A stretch of 64,000 nt of DNA from an uncultured Marinobacterium sp. (lineage in GTDB: Bacteria > Pseudomonadota > Gammaproteobacteria > Pseudomonadales > Balneatricaceae). The notes under the pieces were generated by a model. The model searched no databases, was not told the DNA's origin, and saw nothing but the letters and a program-made list of their open reading frames with translations. Location: NCBI GenBank assembly GCA_947501565.1, contig CANMWJ010000010.1, forward strand, positions 83,881 through 147,880, read 5' to 3'. The translations under genes were made by a program, and so were the position numbers. Numbering within the stretch: the stretch's first letter is position 1; the number at the start of each line of letters is the position of its first letter. This document shows, in pieces, positions 8,226-16,637 of the stretch.

Positions 8226-8528
8226 CTAACCCGCGTTCCCCATTTGTTTCACAGCTAACGTTTTGAAGGTTTTAAGTGTAACCCCCGTAGACCCAAAGAG
8301 GATAGGTCATTTTTGGGGAGGGGCAAGCTGAAACTGCAATAAATCGGGCTCTGCGCGCCGAGAAAAATTAAAAAATCTGTGACGATAAAGGGTCTTGTAT
8401 AAGTCGGCAATATGTAATTTTCCTACAAGATGTTGCGTTTGATTTACATCAAAATCCCGGGGTGTTTCAAGGAGGATAATGTCTGTGTAAACAAAGAGAT
8501 AAGAGCTAAACGTCAAAAGGAGGACTAC
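8226..8528 (+). other. Leader region between divergent EAL-HDOD and ppk2 genes
   Basis: No gene is seen in these 303 bases. The region holds an FNR/Anr-type box (8439-8452). It also holds a three-codon ORF (ATG TCT GTG TAA, 8479-8490) with an excellent AAGGAGGA ribosome-binding site just upstream of the true ppk2 start, which might affect ppk2 translation. Confidence 0.5.
8439..8452. promoter_or_regulatory. FNR/Anr-type box upstream of ppk2
   Basis: TTGATTTACATCAA is a perfect match to the FNR consensus TTGAT-N4-ATCAA, centred about 83 bp upstream of the ppk2 start codon. FNR/Anr proteins activate or repress in response to low oxygen. This suggests oxygen-dependent expression of the polyphosphate kinase. 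Confidence 0.7.
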
Positions 8529-9401
8529 ATGACCGCAGAACCTCAAGTTACCCCTTCCGGTTCCGATGCAGTGACCACGTTGGAGGCTGTATTGAGCAGT
8601 GGAAATGACTACCCATACGATAAGAAGATCTCTCGCGCTGAGTATGAGAAGCAAAAGAAAGAGCTGCAGATAGAACTGCTTAAAATGCAGCAGTGGGTGA
8701 GAGATACCGGCCAGCGCGTTGTGATCCTGTTTGAAGGACGAGATGCTGCAGGTAAAGGGGGAACAATCAAACGCTTTATGGAGCACCTGAATCCTCGTGG
8801 TGCCAAGGTGGTTGCACTGGAGAAACCGACGGAAGTGGAATCCGGCCAGTGGTACTACCAGCGTTATATTCAGCATCTGCCAACGGAAGGGGAGATCGTG
8901 CTCTTCGACCGTTCCTGGTACAACCGTGCGGGTGTTGAGAAGGTGATGAACTTCTGTAGTCCGGGCGAGTATCTCGAGTTTATGCGTCAGACGCCGGATC
9001 TGGAGCGTATGTTGGTGCGCAGCGGTATCCGTGTATTCAAATTCTGGTTCTCAGTGAGTCGCGATGAACAGTTCCGCCGTTTTCAGGCGCGTCGTACCGA
9101 CCCGCTGAAACAGTGGAAGCTGTCGCCAATCGATCTGGCTTCTTTGGATAAGTGGGATGATTACACGGAAGCTAAGGAATCGATGTTCTTCTACACCGAT
9201 ACTGCGGATGCGCCGTGGACAGTGATTAAGTCCAACGATAAGAAACGTGCGCGCCTCAATGCAATGCGTTACATCCTGACCAGGATGCCATATCCGAATA
9301 AAAATGAAGCGCTGGATCTGGAACCCGATCCGCTGATTGTTGGTAACGCTAAAGACGTACATGAGCGTGATGAGCATGTCCTGATTCCAAGCACTGCATG
9401 A
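8529..9401 (+). CDS. ppk2: Polyphosphate kinase 2 (PPK2 family)
   Basis: Transfers phosphate between polyphosphate and nucleoside diphosphates. The product has 290 residues from ATG 8529, chosen for the AAAAGGAGG Shine-Dalgarno; an upstream in-frame start would read through the FNR-box region. Visible motifs are Walker A-like FEGRDAAGKGGTIKRF (near residue 70), the PRGAKVVALEKPTEVESGQW segment, Walker B-like IVLFDRSWYNRAGVE, and the lid-region arginines FRRFQARRTDPLKQWKLSP. A single PPK2 domain argues for a class I enzyme. A small unknown gene follows closely. Confidence 0.93.
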   Translation: MTAEPQVTPSGSDAVTTLEAVLSSGNDYPYDKKISRAEYEKQKKELQIELLKMQQWVRDTGQRVVILFEGRDAAGKGGTIKRFMEHLNPRGAKVVALEKPTEVESGQWYYQRYIQHLPTEGEIVLFDRSWYNRAGVEKVMNFCSPGEYLEFMRQTPDLERMLVRSGIRVFKFWFSVSRDEQFRRFQARRTDPLKQWKLSPIDLASLDKWDDYTEAKESMFFYTDTADAPWTVIKSNDKKRARLNAMRYILTRMPYPNKNEALDLEPDPLIVGNAKDVHERDEHVLIPSTA

Positions 9402-9455
9402 ATAACGTCATAGCTTGCCCAGGAAAACGTATCGGTTAACAGAAGGAACACAAAT

Positions 9456-9683
9456 ATGACCATGAAACAAACCCAGCACGCCAACAACGTCGTTGAAGCA
9501 TTTAAAGCCAAACTGTCAGACGAACAGAAAATTGCGATTGGTTCGGCGCACTTTGATGAACTGTCACTGCTGATTGAATCGGCCATGAGCACGGCAGTGC
9601 TGGAGGAGATGGAGAAAGCTGCGGACCAGGTAGATGCATTGGCGCACAAGCTTCGCCATTTCGCTGAACACTTCGACAACTAA
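9456..9683 (+). CDS. Small helical protein of unknown function
   Basis: Seventy-five residues, predicted almost wholly alpha-helical and acidic (ending HKLRHFAEHFDN), with a good AGAAGGAA ribosome-binding site. It lies 54 bases after ppk2 and ends just before a terminator, so it shares the ppk2 transcript. I do not recognise a family. Being tied to ppk2 it could be a regulator or polyphosphate-related partner, but that is only positional inference. Confidence 0.7.
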   Translation: MTMKQTQHANNVVEAFKAKLSDEQKIAIGSAHFDELSLLIESAMSTAVLEEMEKAADQVDALAHKLRHFAEHFDN

Positions 9684-9696
9684 GTCATAGCTATTT

Positions 9697-9732
9697 GCAG
9701 GCCGTCGCTTCTGTGCGGCCTGCGTTGTTTTT
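9697..9732 (+). terminator. Rho-independent terminator after ppk2 unit
   Basis: Stem GCAGGCCG/CGGCCTGC around an 11-nt loop, followed by GTTGTTTTTA. It ends the ppk2 transcript. Confidence 0.85.
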
Positions 9733-9901
9733 ATAGAACCCTGCCTTCCGGATCGTCCGATCTACTCAGCTGTTATTAACCACTACGTCTCTGCCCGGGT
9801 AAGTCTGTGGTAGAATTCCCGCTTTAACGCGATACCCGGCGTATCTCTATTATGATCCCGGATGTATGAGCATCTATTCAGCAGCAAAATAAGGTACCGT
9901 T

Positions 9902-10819
9902 TTGAGCATAAATTGGTTCCCTGGGCACATGCACAAAGCCCGGAAAGAGATCGCCAAGGTGATGGATGAAGTTGATGTCATCATTGAGGTTCTGGACGCG
10001 CGTCTGCCGCAATCCAGTAAAAACCCTTTGGTGGATTCCCTGCGTAAGGGTAAACCTGCCATTAAACTGCTGAATAAGAGCGATCTGGCTGATCCTGAAC
10101 GTACCAAGGAGTGGTTGGATTACTTCAACGCGCAACCTGATACCTTGGCCGTTGCGTTGGATTACGAGCAGAAAAAGCAGATCAACCGTATCCCGGAACT
10201 CTGCAAGAAGATGGTACCGTCCCGTGCAGAAGCCGGGCGTCCGGTACGTGCCATGATCATGGGTATTCCCAACGTGGGCAAATCCACCATGATCAATGCG
10301 TTGCTGGGTAAGAAAATTGCCAAAGTGGGTAACGAGCCAGCGGTCACCAAAACCCAGACACGTTTCACCACAAAAAATGGCATGGCCTTATCCGATACGC
10401 CGGGTATACTCTGGCCAAAAATTGAAGACCCCGACTCTGGCTACCGTCTGGCAGCGAGTGGCGCGATCAAAGATACCGCGATTGAGTATGAAGATGTGGC
10501 GCTGTTTGCCGCTGGTTTTATGCTCTCTGATTACCCCCAGCGTGCACAGGAGCGTTACAAGCTGAAAACGCTGCCGGAAGCACCCGAGCAGCTGCTGGAC
10601 GAGATCGGTCGTAAGCGCGGTGGATTACGTCCCGGTGGAGTGATCGACATGCACAAAGCGTCCGAGGTGCTGCTGCACGAGATGCGCTCCGGCAAGCTGG
10701 GGCGTATCAGCTTTGAGACCGTAGCCGAGTGGGAAGAGAAACACCGTCTGGCGGAGATCGCCCGACTTGAAGCTGAAGCTGCCGAGCGAGCTGAAGCTGA
10801 GCAACAGGAGCAGAAATGA
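9902..10819 (+). CDS. ylqF: Ribosome biogenesis GTPase YlqF/RbgA family
   Basis: Circularly permuted GTPase of 305 residues that assists late 50S assembly in the well-studied homologue. The G motifs appear in permuted order: G4 LLNKSDLAD (near 57), G1 GIPNVGKST (near 122), G3 DTPGI (near 163). The N-terminus SINWFPGHMHKARKEI is diagnostic. The start is TTG at 9902, supported by AAGG upstream. The C-terminal tail is Glu/Ala rich. Its stop overlaps the start of the next gene (ATGA), so translation is coupled. Confidence 0.93.
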   Translation: MSINWFPGHMHKARKEIAKVMDEVDVIIEVLDARLPQSSKNPLVDSLRKGKPAIKLLNKSDLADPERTKEWLDYFNAQPDTLAVALDYEQKKQINRIPELCKKMVPSRAEAGRPVRAMIMGIPNVGKSTMINALLGKKIAKVGNEPAVTKTQTRFTTKNGMALSDTPGILWPKIEDPDSGYRLAASGAIKDTAIEYEDVALFAAGFMLSDYPQRAQERYKLKTLPEAPEQLLDEIGRKRGGLRPGGVIDMHKASEVLLHEMRSGKLGRISFETVAEWEEKHRLAEIARLEAEAAERAEAEQQEQK

Positions 10820-11091
10820 GCCGTGTAAAGAAGAAACGCAGCCACACTAACCAGTATATCTTCGAAGATGCCGGTCCGAGTAAGGGTGAGCGACTGGCGA
10901 ACCCGGAAAGTTACGAAAGCCGCAAGAAGAAAGCGCTGGCTGAGAGGAAAAAGAAACGTTCTGTTTACCAGAAAGAGCTGGATAAGCAGAAAGAAGAACA
11001 GCAGAAACAGTCTCAGGACAACCGTCCACGAGGTGGTCGTCTGGCGGATAAGATCCGTAAGATGAACGCCGACAAGAAAGACGACCAGTAA
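10816..11091 (+). CDS. Lysine-rich basic protein of unknown function
   Basis: Ninety-one residues, highly charged (runs such as RVKKKRSH, RKKKALAERKKKRS), probably disordered or a helical nucleic-acid-binding protein. Its ATG overlaps the stop of the YlqF GTPase gene, so the two are translationally coupled. A basic protein made with a ribosome assembly GTPase might bind rRNA. I know no named family and give no function. Confidence 0.8.
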   Translation: MSRVKKKRSHTNQYIFEDAGPSKGERLANPESYESRKKKALAERKKKRSVYQKELDKQKEEQQKQSQDNRPRGGRLADKIRKMNADKKDDQ

Positions 11092-11111
11092 CACGCTGCT
11101 TCGTTAAAAAG

Positions 11112-11167
11112 AACCTGAATCAGTCTCGGCATCCGAAAGGAGAGCAGGGGCTGGTTCAGGTTTTTTT
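11112..11167 (+). terminator. Rho-independent terminator after the ylqF unit
   Basis: Arms AACCTGAATCAG (11112-11123) and CTGGTTCAGGTT (11151-11162) pair with one G-T, with a 27-nt loop and seven T. Confidence 0.8.
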
Positions 11168-11268
11168 GTGCCAGCAAGCCTGCGTTGCTGGCTGTAAGTT
11201 GTACGAATGGTTTGATCTCCGGGTAACCCTCTTCTATTTTTTGGTTACGCCCCAACGGAGATACGAAC

Positions 11269-11523
11269 ATGTCTCACTCACCCGTACATCGAGCCGGGGA
11301 TGCACCCGTTAAGGTCCACCTTAAAGAGGGGGAAACGTATACCTGGTGTGCCTGTGGTCGCTCAAACAACCAGCCATTTTGCGATGGTTCCCATCAGGGC
11401 ACAGGCATCGATCCTGTCGTCTTTGTTGCGGAACGCGACGGCGACGTCTGGCTCTGCATGTGTAAGCAGAGCGGGACACCTCCATTATGTGATGGCAGCC
11501 ATAAGCGGAAAGATAAGCTGTAG
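11269..11523 (+). CDS. Twin CDGSH iron-sulfur protein
   Basis: Eighty-four residues with two CDGSH modules: CACGRSNNQPFCDGSH (about 28-43) and CMCKQSGTPPLCDGSH (about 63-78). Each has the C-x-C ... C-x2-x-H ligand set that holds a labile 2Fe-2S cluster with three Cys and one His. Proteins of this kind act in redox or Fe-S handling. A GGAGATACGAAC ribosome-binding region precedes the ATG. It reads in the same direction as the YhiN-type flavoprotein downstream. Confidence 0.93.
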   Translation: MSHSPVHRAGDAPVKVHLKEGETYTWCACGRSNNQPFCDGSHQGTGIDPVVFVAERDGDVWLCMCKQSGTPPLCDGSHKRKDKL

Positions 11524-11581
11524 AACGCTGTCATAAGCGTTGTGATAAACTAGCCGCCTTTTGACCCTTGAGGCAGCTCCC

Positions 11582-12763
11582 TTGCAGCAGTACGACGTTA
11601 TTATCGTGGGTGCCGGCGCGTCCGGTTTGATGTGTGCAGCCACCGCAGGTTACCGTGGCCGTTCGGTGTTGGTAATCGAGCACACCAAAAAGATCGGCCG
11701 CAAGATCCTGATGTCCGGTGGCGGACGCTGCAACTTCACCAACATCCATAACGGCCCGGCCAACTTTATCTCGGCCAACCCTCACTTCTGCAAATCGGCT
11801 CTGAGTCGCTATTCCGCCCAGGACTTTATCGAGCTGGTGGACCGTCACGGTATCGAATACCACGAAAAAACGTTGGGTCAGCTGTTCTGCAACGAATCCA
11901 GCAAAGAGATCCTGCAGTTGCTGCTGACCGAATGCGACTGGGCGGGTGTAACGCTGCAGACGGAAACCGAGGTAAAAGGGATTGAGACGGTTGATGGTGG
12001 CTATCAGATTGAGACCTCCAAAGGCCCTATAAGCTGTGAGTCTCTGGTTGTCGCAACCGGTGGCCTGTCGATTCCGAATGGTGGAGCAACCGCGTTTGCG
12101 TTCAATGTAGCCGAACAGTTTGATATGAAGGTGCTGGAGCGCCGCGCCGCGCTGGTGCCGTTCACATTGCAACCGCAGGAGCTGGAAAGCTTCAAACCAC
12201 TCTCAGGTATCTCACACGACCCCGTAGAGATCAGCTACGGTAAAACCACCTTTAAAGAGAGCATGCTCTTCACCCATCGTGGTCTGAGCGGTCCGGCTGT
12301 GCTGCAGATCTCCTCCTACTGGGAGCCGGGTAAAGCGGTGACCATCAACCTGTTCCCTGAGTTGGATCTGCTTGAGTGGCTGAAAGATCAGCGTGAAGCC
12401 CGTCCAAAAGCAGAGATCAAAACTGTACTTTCAACCCTGATGACCAAACGCCTGGTGCAGACTTTCTGCGAGATCTGGAAGATCGACGGCACGCTGGGTC
12501 AGTGCAGTAACGAAAAGCTGCAGACAATTGCTGACCAATTCCACAACTGGCAGGTTAAACCAAGTGGCACTGAAGGTTACCGTACCGCCGAGGTGACTCT
12601 GGGTGGTATCGACACCAACGAGGTTTCCCAGAAAACTTTCGAAGCTAAGAAAGCACCGGGTATCTACTTTATCGGTGAGTGTCTGGATGTAACCGGACAT
12701 CTTGGCGGGCATAACTTCCAGTGGGCATGGGCGTCTGGTTTTTGTGCAGGGCAGGCGGTTTAA
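11582..12763 (+). CDS. HI0933/YhiN/BaiN-family FAD-dependent oxidoreductase
   Basis: Flavoprotein of 393 residues with dinucleotide-binding motif VIIVGAGASGLMCAATAGYR at the N-terminus, a family motif KIGRKILMSGGGRCNFTN (near 45), and the C-terminal FAD motif GECLDVTGHLGGHNFQWAWA. I place the start at TTG 11582: GAGGCAGC lies 8 bases upstream and the product begins MQQYDVIIVGAG like homologues. A more upstream TTG (11561) would add seven residues and has no ribosome-binding site. The physiological substrate of the family is poorly defined. Confidence 0.88.
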   Translation: MQQYDVIIVGAGASGLMCAATAGYRGRSVLVIEHTKKIGRKILMSGGGRCNFTNIHNGPANFISANPHFCKSALSRYSAQDFIELVDRHGIEYHEKTLGQLFCNESSKEILQLLLTECDWAGVTLQTETEVKGIETVDGGYQIETSKGPISCESLVVATGGLSIPNGGATAFAFNVAEQFDMKVLERRAALVPFTLQPQELESFKPLSGISHDPVEISYGKTTFKESMLFTHRGLSGPAVLQISSYWEPGKAVTINLFPELDLLEWLKDQREARPKAEIKTVLSTLMTKRLVQTFCEIWKIDGTLGQCSNEKLQTIADQFHNWQVKPSGTEGYRTAEVTLGGIDTNEVSQKTFEAKKAPGIYFIGECLDVTGHLGGHNFQWAWASGFCAGQAV

Positions 12764-12770
12764 GTGTCAG

Positions 12771-12850
12771 GGTAGGGTGCAATAGCAGAGTCTATTGCAC
12801 CAAGACCCTTTGAACGGTGCGTTATGCTTAGCTAACAGCACCTTACACCA
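12771..12850. repeat. Composite palindromic intergenic repeat (GTAGGGTGC... type)
   Basis: Two hairpins in tandem. GGTGCAATAG/CTATTGCACC (12776-12801, 6-nt loop) is followed by GGTGCGTTA...TAACAGCACC (about 12817-12843). The bounds GTAGGGTG and CACCTTAC mirror each other. This resembles REP/BIME-like intergenic palindromes common in gammaproteobacteria, and may also end the flavoprotein transcript. From 12851 to the operator at 13122 nothing further is seen. Confidence 0.6.
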
Positions 12851-13121
12851 AATTTTTAGATGGCGTCTGTCATTCGCCGTTAAGTACGATCTGGATTCCT
12901 ACGACTAGCTATCTGCTTGTATTGGTTTATTTCTGAGTCAATGCAGACCTCCACTCCGCTGCCTAAGCTACAACGCTACTGTGAGAGCAGGTGCTGAAAG
13001 ACAGCGCTTCACTTCAGAACACTTCTTACTCTTAAAACGAACTTGGTTGTTTGCTTCCATCAGGTCGTTATCTGTTTCTGATGAATAATCATCACCAAGA
13101 GGCAGAATCTTGCTTGCATGG

Positions 13122-13147
13122 ATTCCGAATTGGAATTCATGGTATTC
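13122..13147. promoter_or_regulatory. Tripartite operator, copy 1 (upstream of cytochrome b561 gene)
   Basis: Three alternating half-sites at 11-bp intervals: ATTC (13122), GAAT (13133), ATTC (13144), written ATTC-N7-GAAT-N7-ATTC, with core GAATTCATGGTATTC. The same geometry and nearly the same core recur at 15781 and 19061. Spacing of about one helical turn fits a LysR-type tetramer. It ends about 100 bp before the cytochrome b561 start. Confidence 0.65.
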
Positions 13148-13247
13148 GAACATGTCCAGTCCTATTGCTTAAAGGAATCCTTTAGCCTTTTCTTCCAGTC
13201 ATACAGCCCATAAACAGGGGCGGATCGGTTCTTTAGAGGAGGTGGCG

Positions 13248-13844
13248 ATGAATTTGAGAAACACCGATATGTCTTACGGTGTCGTTGCAAAGTGGTTGCA
13301 CTGGCTAACAGCGTTGTTGTTTATATTTTCTTATATAACCGTTTATTACCGTCAGTGGTTTACCGAGAGTGGTTCATCGCAAAACTGGACCGCACTCCAG
13401 TTACACCTATCCATCGGCGTTTCGGTCGCTGTGGTGGTAAGCATGCGAATATTCTGGCGTGTTCTTAACAAACAGCCTCGACCGGAACCCGGTAATCAAT
13501 TAGAGCACTTAGCAGCTAAGCTGGGGCACTGCGCATTGTATGCGGTGATGATTTTGATGCCGATAACAGGCTATTTGGGCACCGGTGCTGCAACTGATTT
13601 CTTTTATCTGTTCGAAATACAAAAAATTGAAGACACAACTCTATTTCAACTCATTAAAGCTGAAGATCCAGAGTTGACCTTTAAAGAGTTCGAAAAGCCC
13701 TTTGATGTCGTGCATAAAGATATCGGTGGGAAGTGGTTGGTCTGGATTTTAATACTCGGCCATGCATCAGCAGCGATGTATCACCATTTTGTAAAAAGAG
13801 ATAGAACGTTGCAAAAAATGACTTTTGATAAAGCAGGTAGCTGA
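13248..13844 (+). CDS. Cytochrome b561-family membrane protein
   Basis: Inner-membrane di-heme b-type cytochrome of 198 residues. The N-terminus DMSYGVVAKWLHWLTALLF carries the family's first heme-ligand His (WLHW). Four hydrophobic segments follow, with further His in LQLHLSIGVSVAV, LGHCALYAVMILMPITGY and ILGHASAAMYHHFVKRD. Such proteins pass electrons between quinol and periplasmic or superoxide acceptors. ATG 13248 is chosen because of AGAGGAGGT directly upstream; a GTG six bases earlier overlaps that site. It lies behind operator copy 1. Confidence 0.9.
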   Translation: MNLRNTDMSYGVVAKWLHWLTALLFIFSYITVYYRQWFTESGSSQNWTALQLHLSIGVSVAVVVSMRIFWRVLNKQPRPEPGNQLEHLAAKLGHCALYAVMILMPITGYLGTGAATDFFYLFEIQKIEDTTLFQLIKAEDPELTFKEFEKPFDVVHKDIGGKWLVWILILGHASAAMYHHFVKRDRTLQKMTFDKAGS

Positions 13845-13974
13845 GCGGGCGCTCGAAATTTTCCTGAATGTAAAACGATGAATAGGTAAAGCGTTCATGT
13901 CATTTTAAATGAGATCTGGAAGCCTTCTACCTTTTCATTACATGCCTCACAAACAGAAATAATGCGGAAGAAAA

Positions 13975-14754
13975 ATGAGATTGTTCAGACAAATAAGAAA
14001 AGCCTACAGTTCGGTATTAATAACAGCATCGTTGACGCTGTTCTCCGCCAGCCATGCCTCAGCGGGTGTTGTACCTAATGTAGAAACCCTTGCTGATAAA
14101 CAAGCAATTACAGAGGTCATTAATCATTTGGGTCGTGCATTAGATCGTATGGATAGGGGGTTGATGCGTTCAATCTACTGGCCTGATGCTATTGAAGAGC
14201 ACCAGGATCCTGAATTCCCGGTATTTTTTACTGACGCTGAAACTAACCCCGCCCCTGGGACATACAACAACTTTCCATGTCAGGCGATGGCTGGTTTTGC
14301 GACACTAAGAACAACCCAGTATCGTATCAGCAACTACCTTATCGATGTGCATTCTGGAGGAAAGACCGCCAACGCCGAGGCTTACGTGTGGGCATTTCAC
14401 TTGGTGGGTGATGGGGATACCGCGCCCGCACGCGAAGTGACGCTCTTTGGACGCATGTTGTTTAATTTTGAAAAACGTAAGAATGCTGATAATCAGCCTG
14501 AATGGCGTATTTCACGGAGGTTGACGGTATTTGATTGGTTTACAGATGTACCTGCGACAGGGCACTTTGCTAAGGGCTACATGGATAAATTCAAAGGTAC
14601 CCGTGACCTGAATCAGGACGGCGTATCCGGAGCCTGGCACGATGGCACTGATACCGGTCGGAACGATCCAAGCTATGAGTTCCTGAACTTACCATCTGAT
14701 CCAGATCCACTTCCAGGTGAAGGCGTTTGTCTTTTCCCGAATTCAAAAGATTAA
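13975..14754 (+). CDS. Secreted NTF2-like (SnoaL-type) protein
   Basis: Product of 259 residues with a signal peptide (hydrophobic stretch ending SASHASA, cleavage near residue 30). An NTF2-like alpha-plus-beta domain follows: ADKQAITEVINHLGRALDRM, then YWPDAIEEHQDPEFP. It is clearly paralogous to the cytoplasmic protein at 16638 (shared ALDR-D, YW-DAIEEHQDP, FDW). SnoaL-like domains are usually small-molecule isomerases, dehydratases or binding folds. The role here is unknown but is linked by neighbourhood and regulation to oxidoreductases. A bidirectional terminator follows. Confidence 0.78.
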   Translation: MRLFRQIRKAYSSVLITASLTLFSASHASAGVVPNVETLADKQAITEVINHLGRALDRMDRGLMRSIYWPDAIEEHQDPEFPVFFTDAETNPAPGTYNNFPCQAMAGFATLRTTQYRISNYLIDVHSGGKTANAEAYVWAFHLVGDGDTAPAREVTLFGRMLFNFEKRKNADNQPEWRISRRLTVFDWFTDVPATGHFAKGYMDKFKGTRDLNQDGVSGAWHDGTDTGRNDPSYEFLNLPSDPDPLPGEGVCLFPNSKD

Positions 14755-14811
14755 CATTCAAAGCTTTAACAGGAGGCTACTTCAAATCGCTCCTGTAAGC
14801 TCCATAGCCAG

Positions 14812-14838
14812 ATGGCCCGCGACCAAGCGGGCCATTTT
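14812..14838. terminator. Bidirectional terminator between convergent genes
   Basis: ATGGCCCGC (14812-14820) pairs with GCGGGCCAT (14827-14835) across a 6-nt loop, followed by TTTTGT. It serves the secreted NTF2-like gene and perhaps the converging LysR gene. Confidence 0.85.
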
Positions 14839-14866
14839 GTACAGCCTTATAGCTGCCAGCTATTGC

Positions 14867-15766
14867 TTAGCGGAAGAGTGTACTTCCCGCTAATTTTTCC
14901 TTTAAGAACTCGACGAAACAACGCACCTTCAACGGGACATACCGGTTCTGTGGGTAGATTGCGTTAAAAGGTATCGAGTCTCCTTTGTAGTCGCTCAGTA
15001 GTTGAACCAGTTTTCCGGATTGGAGATGCTCGTTGACCATCCAGATGGGGAGGGCAGTAATCCCCAAGCCTGACAACGCTACTTCCAGATTTGTATCACC
15101 GCTATCACTCTGAAAGGTGCCTGTCACAGGTACCGAAATCTCTTTACCCTGATGTGTAAAATGCCAGTAGTTCCCCGTTCTTAGCAGCGAATAGACGATA
15201 CAGTTATGCCGTTTCAGATCAGCAGGTTCTCTGGGGCCACCATGGAGTTTCACATACTCAGGCGAGGCTACCAGCAGCATAGGGTTCTCAAACAGGTGTC
15301 GGGCGATCAATGAGGAGTCTTCCAGCTTGCGTGCCCGAATCGCCACATCGACCCCTTCAGCGATTAAGTCGACGTGCCTATCACCCAGTGACATATCGAC
15401 CTTTATATCCGGATACTTCTCTAAAAACTCGCCAACGATTGGGGCAAGTACTAACCGTCCGAATGCAACAGGTGCCGTTACCCTTAGAATCCCCTGCGGT
15501 GTCGCCACTTGAGATCGAACCCTTGCTTCCACTTCATCCAGCTCCGCGAGCATAACTATCGTTTGCTCATAGTAGTCAGTTCCCGCCTGAGTTAACGAAA
15601 TATCCCGGCTACTGCGGGTTAGCAGCTTAACACCTAGCTTGGCTTCCAGTGCCGCTACCTTTTTGCTGATGGTTGCCTGAGTGGTGTTGAGTTCGCGGCC
15701 AACGGCCGAAAAACTGCCAGTCTGTACAACCCGAACAAATGCTCGCATAGCACCAAGTTGATCCAC
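14867..15766 (-). CDS. LysR-family regulator, candidate master of the redox island
   Basis: LTTR of 299 residues. The HTH lies at about residues 3-60 (GSFSAVGRELNTTQATISKK, then LGVKLLTRSSRDISLTQAG), with an effector-binding domain from about 90 (VDMSLGDRHVDLIAEGVDVA). It is transcribed divergently from the twin ABM genes. The intergenic region contains tripartite operator copy 2, the normal autoregulatory position for LTTRs. Because identical operator geometry occurs before the cytochrome b561 and AhpD-like genes, I infer one regulon. Inducer unknown. Confidence 0.9.
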   Translation of the reverse strand: MDQLGAMRAFVRVVQTGSFSAVGRELNTTQATISKKVAALEAKLGVKLLTRSSRDISLTQAGTDYYEQTIVMLAELDEVEARVRSQVATPQGILRVTAPVAFGRLVLAPIVGEFLEKYPDIKVDMSLGDRHVDLIAEGVDVAIRARKLEDSSLIARHLFENPMLLVASPEYVKLHGGPREPADLKRHNCIVYSLLRTGNYWHFTHQGKEISVPVTGTFQSDSGDTNLEVALSGLGITALPIWMVNEHLQSGKLVQLLSDYKGDSIPFNAIYPQNRYVPLKVRCFVEFLKEKLAGSTLFR

Positions 15767-15780
15767 TGTGTACCTCTAGA

Positions 15781-15806
15781 ATTCCAAATAAGAATACATG
15801 CTATTC
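15781..15806. promoter_or_regulatory. Tripartite operator, copy 2 (LysR/ABM divergent region)
   Basis: ATTC (15781), GAAT (15792), ATTC (15803), spaced 11 and 11 bp, with core GAATACATGCTATTC. It lies 15 bp upstream of the LysR start and about 117 bp upstream of the first ABM gene. Compare copies 1 and 3. Confidence 0.7.
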
Positions 15807-15922
15807 ATTTTAGCTTACTCCTATTCAATAAATAAAACACCTACTATGAATTCACCGGTAGAGATTAATGCTTTACCTGATCAACTCAGTTCAGTGTCTA
15901 TTCGCCGCCTAGAGGTTTTTAA

Positions 15923-16243
15923 ATGTCGAAAGATCTTGTATTCACCGTTGAATTTAATGTGAAGCCTGAAGCTAAAGATGAGTTTCTGGCAAGCCTTAAC
16001 CAAGTTGTTGAGAACATGGCGAAGGAAGAAACCTTTGTTTTAAGTTACCTGCACCGGGACGTTAACGATCCGAATAAATTTTTGATTTACGAGCGTTGGT
16101 CAGAGCCGTCGTTTGAAGATTTCGTAAAAAATCAACTGCAAGGCAAGCGCTATCGCGATGACTACGAAGCCAAAATCTCTGAATGGTTAGTTAAGGATCG
16201 TGGAATTAGTGTGCTCGACCCTACAGGCGAATGGTCGCGATAA
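15923..16243 (+). CDS. ABM-domain (antibiotic biosynthesis monooxygenase-like) protein, copy 1
   Basis: A 106-residue ferredoxin-like-fold protein of the ABM/YgiN quinol-monooxygenase superfamily. The strand VFTVEFNVKPEAKDEFL, the HRD motif (YLHRDVNDPNKF) and the helix YERWSEPSFEDFVKNQL match the family pattern. It is the first gene of a plus-strand run and directly follows the LysR operator region. It is about half identical to the next gene, so the two arose by tandem duplication. Likely acts on a quinone or related aromatic; the substrate is inferred only from family. Confidence 0.85.
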   Translation: MSKDLVFTVEFNVKPEAKDEFLASLNQVVENMAKEETFVLSYLHRDVNDPNKFLIYERWSEPSFEDFVKNQLQGKRYRDDYEAKISEWLVKDRGISVLDPTGEWSR

Positions 16244-16282
16244 ATCGCTAATCAAACTAAATAAATATTCTGGATAAAAATC

Positions 16283-16603
16283 ATGTCAAAGCATTTAGTT
16301 TTCTATGTCGAATTTAATGTTAAACCGGATTGTATTGAAAAGTTTTTGAAAGGTGCGACCGGTGTTTTAGAAGCGATGTCTCATGAAGATGCTTTTGTTG
16401 AGACTTACTTTCATCGGGATGCCAACAACCCTAACCGGTTTACGTTGTACGAGCATTGGAACGAACCGTCGATGGAGGCTTTCGTGAAAAACCAGTTGGA
16501 AGGCAAGGCCTACCGTGAAGAGTACGAAGCCTATTTGCCGGATCTGCTGGCCAGCGAAAGAACATTTTCAGTGCTTGAGCCTATCGGCGAGTGGCAGAAG
16601 TGA
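16283..16603 (+). CDS. ABM-domain protein, copy 2
   Basis: A second 106-residue ABM-fold protein, same length and layout as its neighbour (VFYVEFNVKPDCIEKFL, YFHRDANNPNRF, YEHWNEPSMEAFVKNQL, ending EPIGEW). Members of this superfamily work as dimers, so the pair could form a heterodimer. It lies 39 bases after copy 1, in the same operon, and upstream of the frameshifted NTF2-like gene. Confidence 0.85.
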   Translation: MSKHLVFYVEFNVKPDCIEKFLKGATGVLEAMSHEDAFVETYFHRDANNPNRFTLYEHWNEPSMEAFVKNQLEGKAYREEYEAYLPDLLASERTFSVLEPIGEWQK

Positions 16604-16637
16604 CTCAATAACCTAAATCGTATAAGAGGAGATTCCG

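Noticed and set aside
12968..13153. 61-codon minus-strand frame before the cytochrome b561 gene
   Set aside because: No ribosome-binding site, low complexity, and it overlaps the tripartite operator.
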